The notes below the pieces were generated by a model. The model was not told the DNA's origin and ran no database searches. It saw nothing but the letters and a program-made list of their open reading frames with translations. This document shows, in pieces, positions 25,801 to 34,973 of a stretch of 45,754 bases of DNA. The position numbers and the translations under genes are program-made. Source of the stretch: Bermanella sp. (GTDB lineage Bacteria > Pseudomonadota > Gammaproteobacteria > Pseudomonadales > Oceanobacteraceae). The stretch's first letter is position 1. Every line of letters begins with the position of its first letter. The stretch is taken from NCBI GenBank assembly GCA_029938135.1, contig JAPYOO010000007.1:1-45754 (forward strand), given 5' to 3'.

Positions 25801-26155
25801 AACGACCATTAGGCCAATCCACTTGCACTAAAAAATTCAGGTAGGGTTCAACAACCGGCTGATTGGTTGAAAGTTTAATATAAACATCGTCGCCCACGCG
25901 TTCAACTTCAAACTTTACGTTATTCAGAAAAAATACGTGCTCTATTCCAGACTTTTGAAATTCGTCTGAGGAGGCCAAATCAGGTTTGATTTCCCAATTT
26001 TCCAATTCACCAGCTTTAATAAGCTTGATTTGTGCATCTAATGGCTGGTTTAAAGCAGACTCCAGCTCAATATCGCCCATGCCTAAGGCATGAACGTAAG
26101 TAGCACTCATCATCGCCCCAGAAGCGGCAATTGCAATCGCGAGTTTTCGCAACAT
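22886..26155 (-). CDS. fimV: Polar hub/motility protein FimV
   Basis: A 1089-residue inner-membrane protein that organises the cell pole and type IV pilus assembly in Pseudomonas relatives. In order: signal peptide (1-23, ending YVHALG), the conserved FimV N-terminal domain (MGDIELESALNQPLDAQI, to about 110), an acidic stretch with a 15-residue tandem repeat, a peptidoglycan-binding LysM motif (YAVRSDDTLWEVALRTRP, about 265-325), a coiled coil (about 405-455), a membrane segment (about 555-575) and a very long Asp/Glu/Ser-rich cytoplasmic tail. The extreme C-terminus (about 1040-1089, LDLARAYIDMDDKDGA) is the FimV TPR-like domain that binds partner proteins. AAGGA precedes the ATG. Position between asd and truA matches Pseudomonas. 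Confidence 0.95.
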   Translation of the reverse strand: MLRKLAIAIAASGAMMSATYVHALGMGDIELESALNQPLDAQIKLIKAGELENWEIKPDLASSDEFQKSGIEHVFFLNNVKFEVERVGDDVYIKLSTNQPVVEPYLNFLVQVDWPNGRLLREYTLLLDPPVFSEDEAQSVSAPVVEDEFEDEFTQDSDVEAGGAMLPGTGGIDDLADIPDAVDDDSEYLDESEEQVTEESDISDLEDVEDESDESDISDLADVEDESVEDELLSDESVQDDTLTEEVVSESVEVETAPLPETYAVRSDDTLWEVALRTRPNRSVSPQQTMLAIQDLNPDAFIGGNINRLKKNQVLRVPDEEQIRARNFKESVSEVAIQNQFLSTQKAQLDATSKSQAIERDDELSGAELKLLAGGAATTDSERGASGEVMAQAAGDQSKLDNELSLALEDLDKSKRDSLELNARLDLLEDQIKTLQRIISLKDEQMVALQAGFAKSGDEQGVDSRQAELDKLAAAAMANDNAKADLNFSSNEKAIPSEMSGDQAASEVMKPEAVKKPKPKFTPLPEVVEDEPFDAMAFAMENPPIMGGVLGALFLALFGVNFVRKRKEKQAEESVADMSNFEGLDPLDGSDDQLGADFDDEFSDLEISGAEDLSDDDLVTRVDDFGEPETGLPDALDDSQESTDVLGEVEIYIAYDRFDQARGLLEKTLQSQPARMDLRIKLMEVLVAMGDQGSIASHYDYVVAQGSVADQEKASQFREEMGDDNGSQDDHALDMGGELDLEISNDSDVGDLDFNASDLDDGDLNFDLDGLGLDDGPSTAESLDSLELDSENSLDFETDTLDEVSFDLDSASEASSDDSSAIDLDFTDDLESNDLEFDLGLDDNTNETEAADLDLDLSELDDGLSGSLDNTLDDLNELDLSLDTEDSLTLDADLGVNDDLSLELSDELPVLEDNDIALDEGFDLTLDAELDDTDGLSFDLVDEDLPVLSDDTQVDLHTDSGESAELDEISLDMDLGIEEDAVADDSSLQDLDNLSKELDAELLDFDSVAEVESLPEEAEVEGGDLDLSDLDADLDFLSGTDESETKLDLARAYIDMDDKDGAKEILQEVLEEGTDKQKQDAGGLLDSLA
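25485..25574 (-). repeat. 45-bp tandem repeat inside fimV (two copies)
   Basis: The sequence starting TCTACATC at 25485 recurs 45 bases later at 25530 with few differences. It encodes two copies of a 15-residue acidic unit containing SDISDL and DVEDES in the periplasmic linker. The unit length is a multiple of three, so copy number can change without frameshift. Confidence 0.8.
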
Positions 26156-26363
26156 AGCAATGTATCCTTAATCTTATAATTGCTTCACGGGCCAACGTGG
26201 GTTTAACAACCTAACCCTGTGTTAACACTTCCATATATGAATGTGTCATTAATCGGTTAAGTATTAAGTAAAATCAAGGATTTATCAATATTTATAAGGA
26301 CTTGAAGGGTATTAGGATTAGTTTTTGCTAATTAATTAGCATTAATAGCCAGAAAATGAAAAA

Positions 26364-26397
26364 AAAATCAGTGCAATCAAGCGATTACACTGATTTT
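26364..26397 (-). terminator. Terminator of asd
   Basis: AAAATCAGTGCAATC (26364-26378) and GATTACACTGATTTT (26383-26397) form a long stem with one mismatch and a 4-base loop. On the minus strand it is followed by a T run (complement of the A run from 26359). It lies 19 bases after the asd stop. The rest of the 26156-26415 gap should hold the fimV promoter; none was clear. Confidence 0.85.
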
Positions 26398-26415
26398 AAG
26401 TTGGACCGCTAACTA

Positions 26416-27537
26416 TTAAGCCAACAATATTCTCAACATACGACGCAATGGTTCTGCCGCACCCCAAAGAAGCTGGTCACCTACCGTAAAGGCAGATATA
26501 TATTCAGGCCCCATATTTAACTTACGGATTCGACCAACAGGCACACTTAACGTGCCTGTAACTTTAGCCGGTGTAAGCTCCTTGATAGTGTCTTCTTTGT
26601 TATCAGGAATTACTTTCACCCAGTCATTGGCAGCCGCAAGAATACTTTCAATTTCAGCGACAGGCAGATCTTTTTTCAACTTGATCGTCATGGCCTGACT
26701 ATGGCAACGCATAGCACCCACACGAACACACAAGCCATCAATAGCCATAGGGCTATCTTCGGTGCCTAATATCTTATTGGCCTCTACCTGCGCCTTCCAT
26801 TCTTCACGACTTTGACCTGAGTCTAGTTGTGAATCAATGTAGGGGATCAAGCTACCCGCTAACGGCACACCAAACTGTGCGCTTGGGTAGTCTTCACTGC
26901 GAATAAAATCCGCCACTTTTTTATCTATTTCTAGAATGGCCGAGGCTGGATTATCAAGCTTGTCTTTAACTTCACTATGAACCGCACCCATTTGCGAAAT
27001 AAGTTCACGCATGTGTTTCGCGCCTGATCCAGATGCTGCCTGATAGGTCATAGGCGAGATCCATTCAATCAAATCCTTCTCAAACAGGCCACCCAGCGCC
27101 ATTAGCATAAGACTTACGGTGCAATTACCACCCACATAGGTCTTTATACCATTCGCGATGCCGTCTTTGATCACGCCCTGATTTACTGGATCCAGTACAA
27201 TTATTGCGCTTTCATCCATACGCAATGTTGAAGCCGCATCGATCCAATAACCCTGCCAGCCTGCGTCACGTAGCTTTTGATAAACGGCCGAGGTGTAATC
27301 GCCACCCTGACATGAAATGATGGCATCTTGCTTCTTAAGCGCATCAATATCTAACGCATCTTGCAGCAAACCCGCATCTTTACCTGCCAGCATGGGAGCC
27401 GGCAAACCTTTTTGAGAGGTGGTAAAAAAAGTAGGATTGATAAGCTCAAAATCCCCTTCCTGCTGCATGCGCTCCATCAATACAGAGCCCACCATACCGC
27501 GCCAGCCTACAAGGCCGACATTCATATTAGCATTCAT
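26416..27537 (-). CDS. asd: Aspartate-semialdehyde dehydrogenase
   Basis: Reduces beta-aspartyl phosphate to aspartate semialdehyde, the branch point to lysine/diaminopimelate, methionine and threonine. The NADP-binding start is [14 protein letters not shown], and the catalytic cysteine is in [10 protein letters not shown]. It belongs to the gammaproteobacterial type (about 370 residues). Three in-frame ATGs are close together: 27549 overlaps the leuB stop (TAATG), 27537 has GGTGG a few bases before it, and 27525 agrees best with the E. coli start. I take 27537; the difference is at most 12 residues. It is the last gene of the leuC-leuD-leuB-asd run. Confidence 0.94.
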   Translation of the reverse strand: MNANMNVGLVGWRGMVGSVLMERMQQEGDFELINPTFFTTSQKGLPAPMLAGKDAGLLQDALDIDALKKQDAIISCQGGDYTSAVYQKLRDAGWQGYWIDAASTLRMDESAIIVLDPVNQGVIKDGIANGIKTYVGGNCTVSLMLMALGGLFEKDLIEWISPMTYQAASGSGAKHMRELISQMGAVHSEVKDKLDNPASAILEIDKKVADFIRSEDYPSAQFGVPLAGSLIPYIDSQLDSGQSREEWKAQVEANKILGTEDSPMAIDGLCVRVGAMRCHSQAMTIKLKKDLPVAEIESILAAANDWVKVIPDNKEDTIKELTPAKVTGTLSVPVGRIRKLNMGPEYISAFTVGDQLLWGAAEPLRRMLRILLA

Positions 27538-27548
27538 ATTTCCACCCA

Positions 27549-28637
27549 TTACACAGCCTCTTGCAAAGCCGCTACAACCGCTTCACCCATTTGTGAGGTA
27601 CTTACCTTTGTCATGCCTTCGCTGAAAATATCACCGGTACGCAGACCACTGTCCAACACATCGCTTACCGCTTTTTCAATCGCTAAGGCAGCTGTTGTTT
27701 CATTAAGGCTATAACGCAACATCATGGCCACAGACAAAATTGTTGCTAATGGATTAGCAATACCTTGCCCAGCGATATCCGGTGCACTGCCGTGACACGG
27801 CTCGTACATACCCTTGTTATTCGTATCCAAAGAGGCTGAAGGCAACATGCCAATAGAGCCTGTTAACATAGCCGCTGTATCAGACAAAATATCACCAAAC
27901 ATGTTACCGGTAACGACTACATCGAACTGCTTAGGCGCACGTACCAGCTGCATGGCGGCGTTATCCACATACATGTGAGACAATTCAACCTCTGGATAAT
28001 CTTTAGCGACTTCCTCCATGATCTCACGCCATAAAACCGTTACTTCCAATACGTTGGCTTTATCTATGCTGCACAATTTTTTGCCGCGTTTCATGGCTGA
28101 CTCAAAGGCCACTTTAGCAATACGACGAATTTCAGTCTCGTTGTATACATACGTGTTGTAGCCTTCGCGCTCGCCATTTTCTAATGTGCGAATACCGCGA
28201 GGTTTACCAAAATAAATGCCGCCAGTAAGTTCACGTACAATAAGAATATCCAAACCCGATACTACTTCAGGCTTTAAGGTAGAAGCATCCGCCAGCTGTG
28301 GGTACAAAATGGCAGGGCGAAAGTTGGCAAACAACTCAAGACCAGAACGCAGACCCAACAAGCCTTTTTCTGGACGCATCTCTCTGTCTTCAAGTTGATC
28401 CCATTTAGGGCCTCCAACTGCTCCCAATAAAATAGCGTCGCAAGCACGGGCCTTATCCATGGTTACTTCTGGTAGCGGAGAGCCGAACTCGTCATATGCC
28501 GCGCCGCCCACTAGTGCGTTATCAATAACCACATCAAGATTAAATTTTTTCGTTGCCGCTGTAAGCACGTTTACCGCTTCAGTTACAATTTCTGGACCGA
28601 TGCCATCGCCTGGCAATACTAGAATTTTTTTAGTCAT
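27549..28637 (-). CDS. leuB: 3-isopropylmalate dehydrogenase
   Basis: Oxidises and decarboxylates 3-isopropylmalate with NAD in leucine synthesis. [14 protein letters not shown] at the N-terminus, [25 protein letters not shown] and the metal and NAD sites [10 protein letters not shown] and [10 protein letters not shown] identify LeuB. With the ATG at 28637 it has 362 residues, the normal size; the frame is open ten residues further but those do not match the family. The ribosome site is weak. It lies 55 bases after leuD. Confidence 0.96.
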   Translation of the reverse strand: MTKKILVLPGDGIGPEIVTEAVNVLTAATKKFNLDVVIDNALVGGAAYDEFGSPLPEVTMDKARACDAILLGAVGGPKWDQLEDREMRPEKGLLGLRSGLELFANFRPAILYPQLADASTLKPEVVSGLDILIVRELTGGIYFGKPRGIRTLENGEREGYNTYVYNETEIRRIAKVAFESAMKRGKKLCSIDKANVLEVTVLWREIMEEVAKDYPEVELSHMYVDNAAMQLVRAPKQFDVVVTGNMFGDILSDTAAMLTGSIGMLPSASLDTNNKGMYEPCHGSAPDIAGQGIANPLATILSVAMMLRYSLNETTAALAIEKAVSDVLDSGLRTGDIFSEGMTKVSTSQMGEAVVAALQEAV

Positions 28638-28692
28638 GTTTAATACCAACTTAAATAACAGTTTCAATAAATACGTTTCAATACGCAGCTAA

Positions 28693-29334
28693 TTATGCGC
28701 GAAACAACCACGGAGCTTGTTGCTTACGTTGCTCTTCATAGCTTTTAATGGCGCCTTCGTCTTGCAAAGTTAAACCAATATCATCCAAGCCATTCAACAA
28801 ACAATGTTTACGAAAGGCATCCACTTCAAATGCGATTTCAGACCCGTCACTCTTAATAATTTTTTGATTCTCAAGATCTACGGTTAACTCTAACCCTTCA
28901 ACAGCCGCCACATCTTTAAACAAATCATCAACAATGGCTTCAGACAAAACAATAGGCAATAGTGCATTTTTGAAGCAGTTATTAAAAAAGATATCGGCAA
29001 AGCTGGGTGCAATCACCACACGAAAACCAAAGTCCTCTAAGGCCCAAGGTGCATGTTCACGAGATGAGCCACAACCGAAGTTTTCTCGAGCCAACAATAC
29101 AGATGACTTATTGTATGGTGCGCGGTTTAAAATAAAGTCTTTATTCAACGGACGAGCTGAGTTATCGGCATCCGGCAAACCTAAATCGGTATAACGTAAT
29201 TCATCAAACAAGTTTGGGCCGAAGCCGCTGCGTTTAATGGATTTTAAAAACTGCTTAGGGATGATCATATCGGTATCGATATTGGCTCGATCCATTGGAG
29301 CCACGATTCCCTTATGGGTAGTAAATGCTTTCAT
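28693..29334 (-). CDS. leuD: 3-isopropylmalate dehydratase small subunit
   Basis: The swivel subunit of isopropylmalate isomerase, pairing with LeuC. It has 213 residues, with [12 protein letters not shown] near the N-terminus and the [15 protein letters not shown] motif that contacts substrate. Its start codon shares a base with the leuC stop region, so LeuC and LeuD translation is probably coupled for equal amounts. Confidence 0.96.
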   Translation of the reverse strand: MKAFTTHKGIVAPMDRANIDTDMIIPKQFLKSIKRSGFGPNLFDELRYTDLGLPDADNSARPLNKDFILNRAPYNKSSVLLARENFGCGSSREHAPWALEDFGFRVVIAPSFADIFFNNCFKNALLPIVLSEAIVDDLFKDVAAVEGLELTVDLENQKIIKSDGSEIAFEVDAFRKHCLLNGLDDIGLTLQDEGAIKSYEEQRKQQAPWLFRA

Positions 29335-30773
29335 TATTTAGCGCCTCCTTCTAAGTTAAAATGACGTACATCCACAAAATGACCGGCAATCGCGGCAGCA
29401 GCAGCCATAGCTGGGCTTACCAAATGCGTTCGGCCACCGTAACCCTGACGACCTTCAAAATTACGGTTTGAAGTAGATGCACAATGCTCACCACTGCCTA
29501 ACTTATCGGCATTCATGGCTAAACACATTGAGCAGCCAGGCTCACGCCATTCAAATCCAGCATCGGTAAAGATAGTATGCAAACCTTCAGCTTCAGCTTG
29601 TGCTTTAACCAAACCCGAACCCGGAACAACCAATGCCTGCTTCAAGGTGTTAGCAACCTTGCCGCCTTTAGCCACTGCGGCTGCGGCACGTAAGTCTTCA
29701 ATACGACTGTTGGTACATGAACCTATAAATACTCGGTCTAATTGAATGTCGGTAATGGCTTCACCACCTTCAAACCCCATGTATTTATGGGCACGTTGAA
29801 TGGCTTCTTTATGCTCATCAGTAACGCCATCTTCAACTTTAGGCACAAAACCATCGATGGTGGTTACCATCTCTGGTGAAGTACCCCATGTCACCTGCGG
29901 AATAATGTCGGCAGCATTCACTTCAACAACTTTATCAAACACAGCATCGTCATCAGACACTAAATTTGCCCAATTACTGACTGCGCCTTCCCACTGATCT
30001 TGCGTAGGTGCAAAAGGACGACCTTGTACGTAGTCCTGAGTAATACGGTCAAACGCCACCATGCCCACACGAGCACCGGCTTCAATTGCCATGTTACACA
30101 TGGTCATACGGCCTTCCATACTCATGCTGCGAATAGCGCTGCCACCAAACTCCATGGCGTAACCGTTACCACCAGCCGTGCCGATTACACCAATCACGTG
30201 CAATACCACATCTTTACCGGTAATGGCCTGACCCAACTCGCCTTCAACTTTAATCAGTAAATTTTTCATTTTGCGCTGAATCAAACACTGAGTAGCCATT
30301 ACATGCTCTACTTCAGAGGTACCAATTCCGTGTGCTAATGCGGCAAATGCACCATGAGTGGCAGTGTGAGAATCACCACACACCACGGTCATTCCCGGTA
30401 ATGTAGCGCCCTGCTCTGGGCCTACTACATGCACAATGCCTTGGCGCACATCGTTCATTTTAAATTCTTCAACACCAAACTCATCACAGTTGTCGTCAAG
30501 GGTTTGCACTTGAATTCTAGAAACTGGATCTTCTATGCCTTCAATACCCGCTTGGCGCTCTGTTAACGTGGTCGGTACGTTATGATCTGGTGTGGCAAGG
30601 TTAGCCGGCACAGACCAAAGCTTACGGCCCGCTAAACGCAACCCTTCAAACGCTTGAGGGGACGTTACTTCATGAAGCAACTGGCGATCGATATAAATTA
30701 ATGCCGTGCCATCTTCACGCTCTTTAACCACGTGTTGGGCCCACAACTTATCGTAAAGGGTAAAACCTGCCAT
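29334..30773 (-). CDS. leuC: 3-isopropylmalate dehydratase large subunit
   Basis: An aconitase-family enzyme that isomerises 2- to 3-isopropylmalate, using a 4Fe-4S cluster. The cluster cysteines are in FIGSCTNSR and in [24 protein letters not shown] and [14 protein letters not shown] are further family signatures. The length of 479 residues is slightly above the 466 of E. coli. It is the first gene of leuC-leuD-leuB-asd and divergent from a LysR regulator 148 bases away, a common arrangement for leuCDB control. Confidence 0.97.
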   Translation of the reverse strand: MAGFTLYDKLWAQHVVKEREDGTALIYIDRQLLHEVTSPQAFEGLRLAGRKLWSVPANLATPDHNVPTTLTERQAGIEGIEDPVSRIQVQTLDDNCDEFGVEEFKMNDVRQGIVHVVGPEQGATLPGMTVVCGDSHTATHGAFAALAHGIGTSEVEHVMATQCLIQRKMKNLLIKVEGELGQAITGKDVVLHVIGVIGTAGGNGYAMEFGGSAIRSMSMEGRMTMCNMAIEAGARVGMVAFDRITQDYVQGRPFAPTQDQWEGAVSNWANLVSDDDAVFDKVVEVNAADIIPQVTWGTSPEMVTTIDGFVPKVEDGVTDEHKEAIQRAHKYMGFEGGEAITDIQLDRVFIGSCTNSRIEDLRAAAAVAKGGKVANTLKQALVVPGSGLVKAQAEAEGLHTIFTDAGFEWREPGCSMCLAMNADKLGSGEHCASTSNRNFEGRQGYGGRTHLVSPAMAAAAAIAGHFVDVRHFNLEGGAK

Positions 30774-30895
30774 TTGAATTCTCTCTTTTTTATACTGCTC
30801 CCCCTCTTAGCGGGAGGACGCCGTTAATCTATTAACTTGACACCAGTTTATCTAAGGGTTATCAATAAAACAAATTCATATTTCTTATCTATTGA

Positions 30896-30910
30896 ATTCC
30901 ATATAGGAAT
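30896..30910. promoter_or_regulatory. Palindromic putative LysR-type operator
   Basis: ATTCC-ATATA-GGAAT is a perfect inverted repeat containing the T-N11-A pattern (T at 30897, A at 30909) expected of LysR-family sites. It is centred in the leuC/lysR divergent region, ending 11 bases before the regulator's ATG. Regulator binding is an inference. Confidence 0.45.
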
Positions 30911-30921
30911 AGAAAAACCCC

Positions 30922-31821
30922 ATGGACATGCAATCTTTACACGCCTTCATTTGTGTCGCCGAAACGCAGTCATTCTCCTTGGCGGCGCAGCGACTACACC
31001 TTACCCAACCCGCTGTAAGCAAGCGCATTGCTCAACTTGAAGCCAGCCTCAACAGCCAACTGTTCGATCGGCTTCCCAGAAAAGCCATACTCACCCCCCA
31101 TGGCGAGGCACTATTGCCCAAGGCACGCCACATCATCAACGAGTTAATGGAAATCAAAACAGAACTGGCCAGCCTTAATGGAGATATTAGCGGCACATTA
31201 CGTATTGGCACTAGCCACCATATTGGACTTCACCACTTACCCCACTTTTTGCGATTATTTCACAACACCTACCCACAGGTTACGCTGGCTATACAGTTTC
31301 TGGGTTCTGAAGCGGCTTGTGAGGCACTGGCACAAGGGGAGCTGGACATTGCATTTGCTACACTACCCTTAGATGAACACCCCAAGCTCTCAATGCAGGC
31401 CGTTTGGCGTGACCCGCTAAAATTTGTCTGCGCCCACACCCACGCACTGAGCAAACTTAAAAAGCCGACCCTTGAAGACCTGGGTAAATTTGAAGCCATA
31501 TTGCCTGAAACTGATACCGTTACATTTGAGATTATTGAAAGTGCCTTCAAAAGAGAGAAAGTATCCTTAGATAGAGCACTGCCTAGTCGCTACCGAGAAA
31601 CTATCAGCAAGATGTCCAGCTATATGGAGACCATTAAAATGATGGCCAGTGTTGGGCTTGGATGGGCCGTACTCCCTGAACACATGGCAAATGACGCTGA
31701 CTTGCTCACACTCAATGCCGGTCCAAAGCTGCTATACCGCGAGCTAGGCGTTCTGCAGCGTAAAGGCAAAACCCTTAGTACGGCTGGGCAGGCCTTCTTA
31801 GCCATACTTCCGCAGCAATAG
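30922..31821 (+). CDS. LysR family transcriptional regulator beside leuC
   Basis: A 299-residue LysR-type regulator: an N-terminal winged helix-turn-helix (about 1-60, AETQSFSLAAQRLHLTQPAVSKRIAQLE) and a periplasmic-binding-like effector domain (about 90-295). It is transcribed divergently from leuC. LysR genes in this position occur in Pseudomonas relatives, and control of leuCDB is plausible but not shown by the sequence. A perfect palindrome with T-N11-A spacing lies just before its start, fitting autoregulation. AGGAA is about 12 bases before the ATG; the ATG six bases later is an alternative. Confidence 0.88.
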   Translation: MDMQSLHAFICVAETQSFSLAAQRLHLTQPAVSKRIAQLEASLNSQLFDRLPRKAILTPHGEALLPKARHIINELMEIKTELASLNGDISGTLRIGTSHHIGLHHLPHFLRLFHNTYPQVTLAIQFLGSEAACEALAQGELDIAFATLPLDEHPKLSMQAVWRDPLKFVCAHTHALSKLKKPTLEDLGKFEAILPETDTVTFEIIESAFKREKVSLDRALPSRYRETISKMSSYMETIKMMASVGLGWAVLPEHMANDADLLTLNAGPKLLYRELGVLQRKGKTLSTAGQAFLAILPQQ

Positions 31822-31944
31822 ATTCTGACAAAGCAAAGAGAGCGAACAAATAAAACCATAAATTTCAGGGCAAATTCAGTGTTTTTGGCAAGAAGGGTCT
31901 AGACTATTATTAGCCGTTTATTTAAGCCCGAACAGGAGCAAGCC

Positions 31945-32895
31945 GTGTTAGCCATTAAAAACATCTTGTTATTACTAGACAAGGAGCTAAATAACCAAAA
32001 TGCCCTGCAGCGCGCTATGCAAATCTGCAAAGAACAAGAAGCCAATTTATTTGTCAGTAGCTACACCTACAACCATGCCTGTGAAGAGGGGTCTTTAAGC
32101 GACCTGGAGCTGCGTCATGACTTAAAAGCGTTACTGCTGGAGCAAACCCAACAATGGGCCGAAGCGTTACTAAAGGAATTTTATTTACCCAAGGATACCC
32201 CTCTTTCCATTTGCTGGCGCAAACATGCCTATCAGGCGGTTATGGATAATAGCGAGGAGCTAAGCTTTGATTTGGTCATTAAGTCTTCGGCCAAACATCA
32301 CGGCATCGTTAACAGAGTACTGCATCATCAAGACTGGAACTTATTAAAATTTTGCCCAGCCCCGTTATTACTGGTGAAAGAGAAACTTGCATGGGAGTCT
32401 CGAAATATAGTGGTGGCCGTAGATGCCACCTCCCTAGATGATGCTCATTCCGTTATTAATGAACACATTTTCGAATTTTCCGAACTCATTAATAGAAACA
32501 ACAATTACCAGGTACATCTAGCTAACAGCTACCCCATGATGAGCCTAACCCTGGCCAGCTTACCCGATACCCCAATCCCTGAAGACTTGCAGCAGTATGT
32601 GGTTAATCAACATCAAGACGCCTGCGAGGCCATTGCCAACAGATACAACATTCCCGCACAAAACATGCACATTCGTGAAGGCGAACCCGATGAAGTTATC
32701 ACTCATACAGCTGAAGAATTAGATGCTGACGTGATTCTGGTGGGCATGATCAGTCAAGGGGATGTGCAAAGCATTATACTGGGCAGCACCGTTGAGCAAG
32801 TTTTAGATTCGACCATCTGCGATGTTTTGGCCATTAAACTTCAAGATGGCGTGCGCAATTTAAGTGAAGAGGAAGACGGAATTAAGCAGGCATAA
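31945..32895 (+). CDS. uspE: Tandem universal stress protein, UspE type
   Basis: Two universal-stress-protein domains in one chain of 316 residues, exactly the E. coli UspE length. Domain 1 spans about 1-145 and domain 2 about 150-306. Domain 2 ends with the nucleotide-loop region VGMISQGDVQSIILGSTVEQVL, in which the usual G-x2-G-x9-G-S pattern is partly degraded. Domain 1 keeps VIKSSAKHHG. The start is GTG, chosen because AGGAG lies six bases before it. UspE in E. coli affects stress survival, motility and adhesion. It is a single gene in a 120-base upstream gap with no clear promoter. Confidence 0.88.
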   Translation: MLAIKNILLLLDKELNNQNALQRAMQICKEQEANLFVSSYTYNHACEEGSLSDLELRHDLKALLLEQTQQWAEALLKEFYLPKDTPLSICWRKHAYQAVMDNSEELSFDLVIKSSAKHHGIVNRVLHHQDWNLLKFCPAPLLLVKEKLAWESRNIVVAVDATSLDDAHSVINEHIFEFSELINRNNNYQVHLANSYPMMSLTLASLPDTPIPEDLQQYVVNQHQDACEAIANRYNIPAQNMHIREGEPDEVITHTAEELDADVILVGMISQGDVQSIILGSTVEQVLDSTICDVLAIKLQDGVRNLSEEEDGIKQA

Positions 32896-32932
32896 ATTAA
32901 CTATTACACCTGCGAACCATAGCCAATAAAAG

Positions 32933-34024
32933 CTAATAGAAACGAGCTATATAAAAGCCTAATTGGTCACTATTGGTTTTATTCCCAAACTGATCTTCAA
33001 ATTCCAGCCAACTGGCCTGCACTCCTAGGGATACACCCATCGCCCCTCTTATCTCAAGCACTAACTTAGGACCCCAATTATTTTTATATTCAGTAGTACT
33101 TCCATCGTAATGGTAGGAAAGCCCTGAATTAAAAGTAATACCAAAACCCAAGCTGCTCACCTGATTCGACTCCACCCACAACAAATCACCTGTAAAACCT
33201 TGCTGTCGATGGCCCTTACCTGAGCTGTCCGTTACCGAATAATAACTTGCCCCCACAGAACTTCTTACCGAAGCACCAGGACGCCCCGGAATGCCAAAGG
33301 CATAACCAAACGAAAAGTTAGGCCCTCCTCCCAAGGTTAGATCGGGTAAATAATCTTTACCACTGGCTAACTTATGCGAGCCTTTTTGTAGAGAAAAACC
33401 CCAAAAAGGCCCAGACAACTTTTCAAATGGGCTGGTATGGCCAACATCAGGGGTAAGTAGCTCAACCTCCCCCAGTGCTAAATAACTGGCTGCATGACGC
33501 TTAGTAAAAGGAGATACACTATAACTCCAACTAGCCCCTTGATGCTGCTTGGTATACGACGCCTCTTGACCATACAATTTCGGCTCAGTACGAATAACAA
33601 AGGATGCTATATCGGGATTCAATTGCAATGGAACCACCGCATAGCGGCCTTCCGCGCTGATTTGGGTAAAGCGTAACTGAGGCCTTACAATGTCTATACG
33701 TTTATTATTACGATCAAATAGCTCAATTACTGGGTAAAAAAAGCCCTCCCCTTGGGTACTTTTCACTATGTAAGTACGAAGCTGAACCATCAGGGACCCA
33801 TGTCCGTCTTCCAGACTATAACCCTTATAAAAGGATTTACCGCCAGACACCTCAATTACATGATCACGTAAAGAAGGACTACCCTGCATGCCCGTAGGCA
33901 ACAACTCGAACTCATATTGCTCACTGACTGGCGTGACCTGCAACAACGACATCTGCCCACGGGGTGTTAATTGCGCACACCCACCCAACAGCGACAACAT
34001 AAAAAGTAAGCTTATAAAACGCAT
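32933..34024 (-). CDS. Lipoprotein with barrel-like C-terminal half, function unknown
   Basis: The 363-residue product starts with a lipoprotein signal (MRFISLLFMLSLLGGCAQL; LGGC is the lipobox), so the mature chain is probably anchored in the outer membrane. The ATG at 34024 is chosen over the TTG at 34045 because AGG lies six bases upstream. The first half, with SFYKGYSLEDGHGSLMVQL, recalls MalM-type periplasmic proteins, but weakly. The second half is rich in Gly and aromatic residues in alternating pattern (LGGGPNFSFGYAFG, VGASYYSV, LGVQASWLEFED) and ends RFY, like outer-membrane barrels. Neighbours (uspE, arsH) give no functional hint. I do not recognise the family securely. Confidence 0.65.
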   Translation of the reverse strand: MRFISLLFMLSLLGGCAQLTPRGQMSLLQVTPVSEQYEFELLPTGMQGSPSLRDHVIEVSGGKSFYKGYSLEDGHGSLMVQLRTYIVKSTQGEGFFYPVIELFDRNNKRIDIVRPQLRFTQISAEGRYAVVPLQLNPDIASFVIRTEPKLYGQEASYTKQHQGASWSYSVSPFTKRHAASYLALGEVELLTPDVGHTSPFEKLSGPFWGFSLQKGSHKLASGKDYLPDLTLGGGPNFSFGYAFGIPGRPGASVRSSVGASYYSVTDSSGKGHRQQGFTGDLLWVESNQVSSLGFGITFNSGLSYHYDGSTTEYKNNWGPKLVLEIRGAMGVSLGVQASWLEFEDQFGNKTNSDQLGFYIARFY

Positions 34025-34118
34025 TTGATACCTAAGAAAATTCAATTATTTTAATGGTGCTATGGTAAGGGATTTTTGAAACTAAGGCCATAATCCTCAA
34101 CCAACAACCCCAAGCAAA

Positions 34119-34829
34119 CTACTCTATTGATCGCCCATATAAACTAGACTTTATTTTTTCTTGGTAATCGTCTTTGTGCTCACTGAAACGGTGACCCAAG
34201 AAATCCTTTTGATCTCGCAGCAATAATGTCATACGGAACAATTCCTCCATCACATCTACAATACGATCTCTATAATCACTGTCTTTCATGGAACCATCGT
34301 CGTTAAATTCCTTCCAAGCCATGGCCACAGACGATTGATTAGGAATCGTAAACATACGCATCCAACGACCAAGTATACGCAAGCTATTTACCGCATTAAA
34401 AGATTGAGATCCGCCACTTACCTGCATAACCGCTAAGGTTCGACCTTGGGTTGGTCGCACCGCCCCAAGACTTAATGGAATCCAATCAATTTGATTTTTA
34501 ATGACAGAAGTTAAGTTGCCATGCAATTCAGGGCTACACCACACCATACCTTCTGACCACAACGCCAATTCATGCAATTCTTTAACTTTCTCATGCTGAT
34601 AGTTTTCACGATCAAACACCGGCAGCCCCGTGGGATCATATATTTTAACTTCAGCACCAAAAGACTGAAGAACACGAGCAGCCTCTTGCGTAGCCTTTTT
34701 ACTGTAGGACTCTGCACGTAAAGAGCCGTATAACATTAAAATTCGTGGAGCATGCACGCTTTTATTGTTATCACGAAAGCTGGTTAACGTTTCTTCTACG
34801 CTGTGATCGGGCACTAAAAAATCTGACAT
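34119..34829 (-). CDS. arsH: ArsH-type NADPH-dependent FMN reductase
   Basis: A flavodoxin-like protein of 236 residues. The N-terminal [17 protein letters not shown] binds the FMN phosphate, and [23 protein letters not shown] with [18 protein letters not shown] are specific for ArsH. ArsH reduces quinones and metals and, in some bacteria, oxidises trivalent methylarsenicals to less toxic forms. Here it stands alone, not in an ars operon; the arsM-type gene at 8.6-9.7 kb is its only possible partner in this window. The ATG at 34829 has a modest AGGTG upstream. Confidence 0.92.
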   Translation of the reverse strand: MSDFLVPDHSVEETLTSFRDNNKSVHAPRILMLYGSLRAESYSKKATQEAARVLQSFGAEVKIYDPTGLPVFDRENYQHEKVKELHELALWSEGMVWCSPELHGNLTSVIKNQIDWIPLSLGAVRPTQGRTLAVMQVSGGSQSFNAVNSLRILGRWMRMFTIPNQSSVAMAWKEFNDDGSMKDSDYRDRIVDVMEELFRMTLLLRDQKDFLGHRFSEHKDDYQEKIKSSLYGRSIE

Positions 34830-34923
34830 ATAACACCTAATAATTATTTCGACCCTAGAGTCATTTAAGCCTTCAAAATAGCTCGAACCACTATTTCGAC
34901 TTTATTGGAAATATACTCTCAAT

Positions 34924-34950
34924 AAAAAGCCCTTCAATCAAGGGCTTTTT
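34924..34950. terminator. Bidirectional terminator between arsH and the M48 peptidase
   Basis: AAAAAGCCCTT (34924-34934) and AAGGGCTTTTT (34940-34950) form an 11-bp stem with a 5-base loop, A run on one side and T run on the other. On the minus strand it ends the peptidase transcript, 24 bases after its stop. Confidence 0.85.
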
Positions 34951-34973
34951 ATTGGCCAGCTAATAACAACGCA

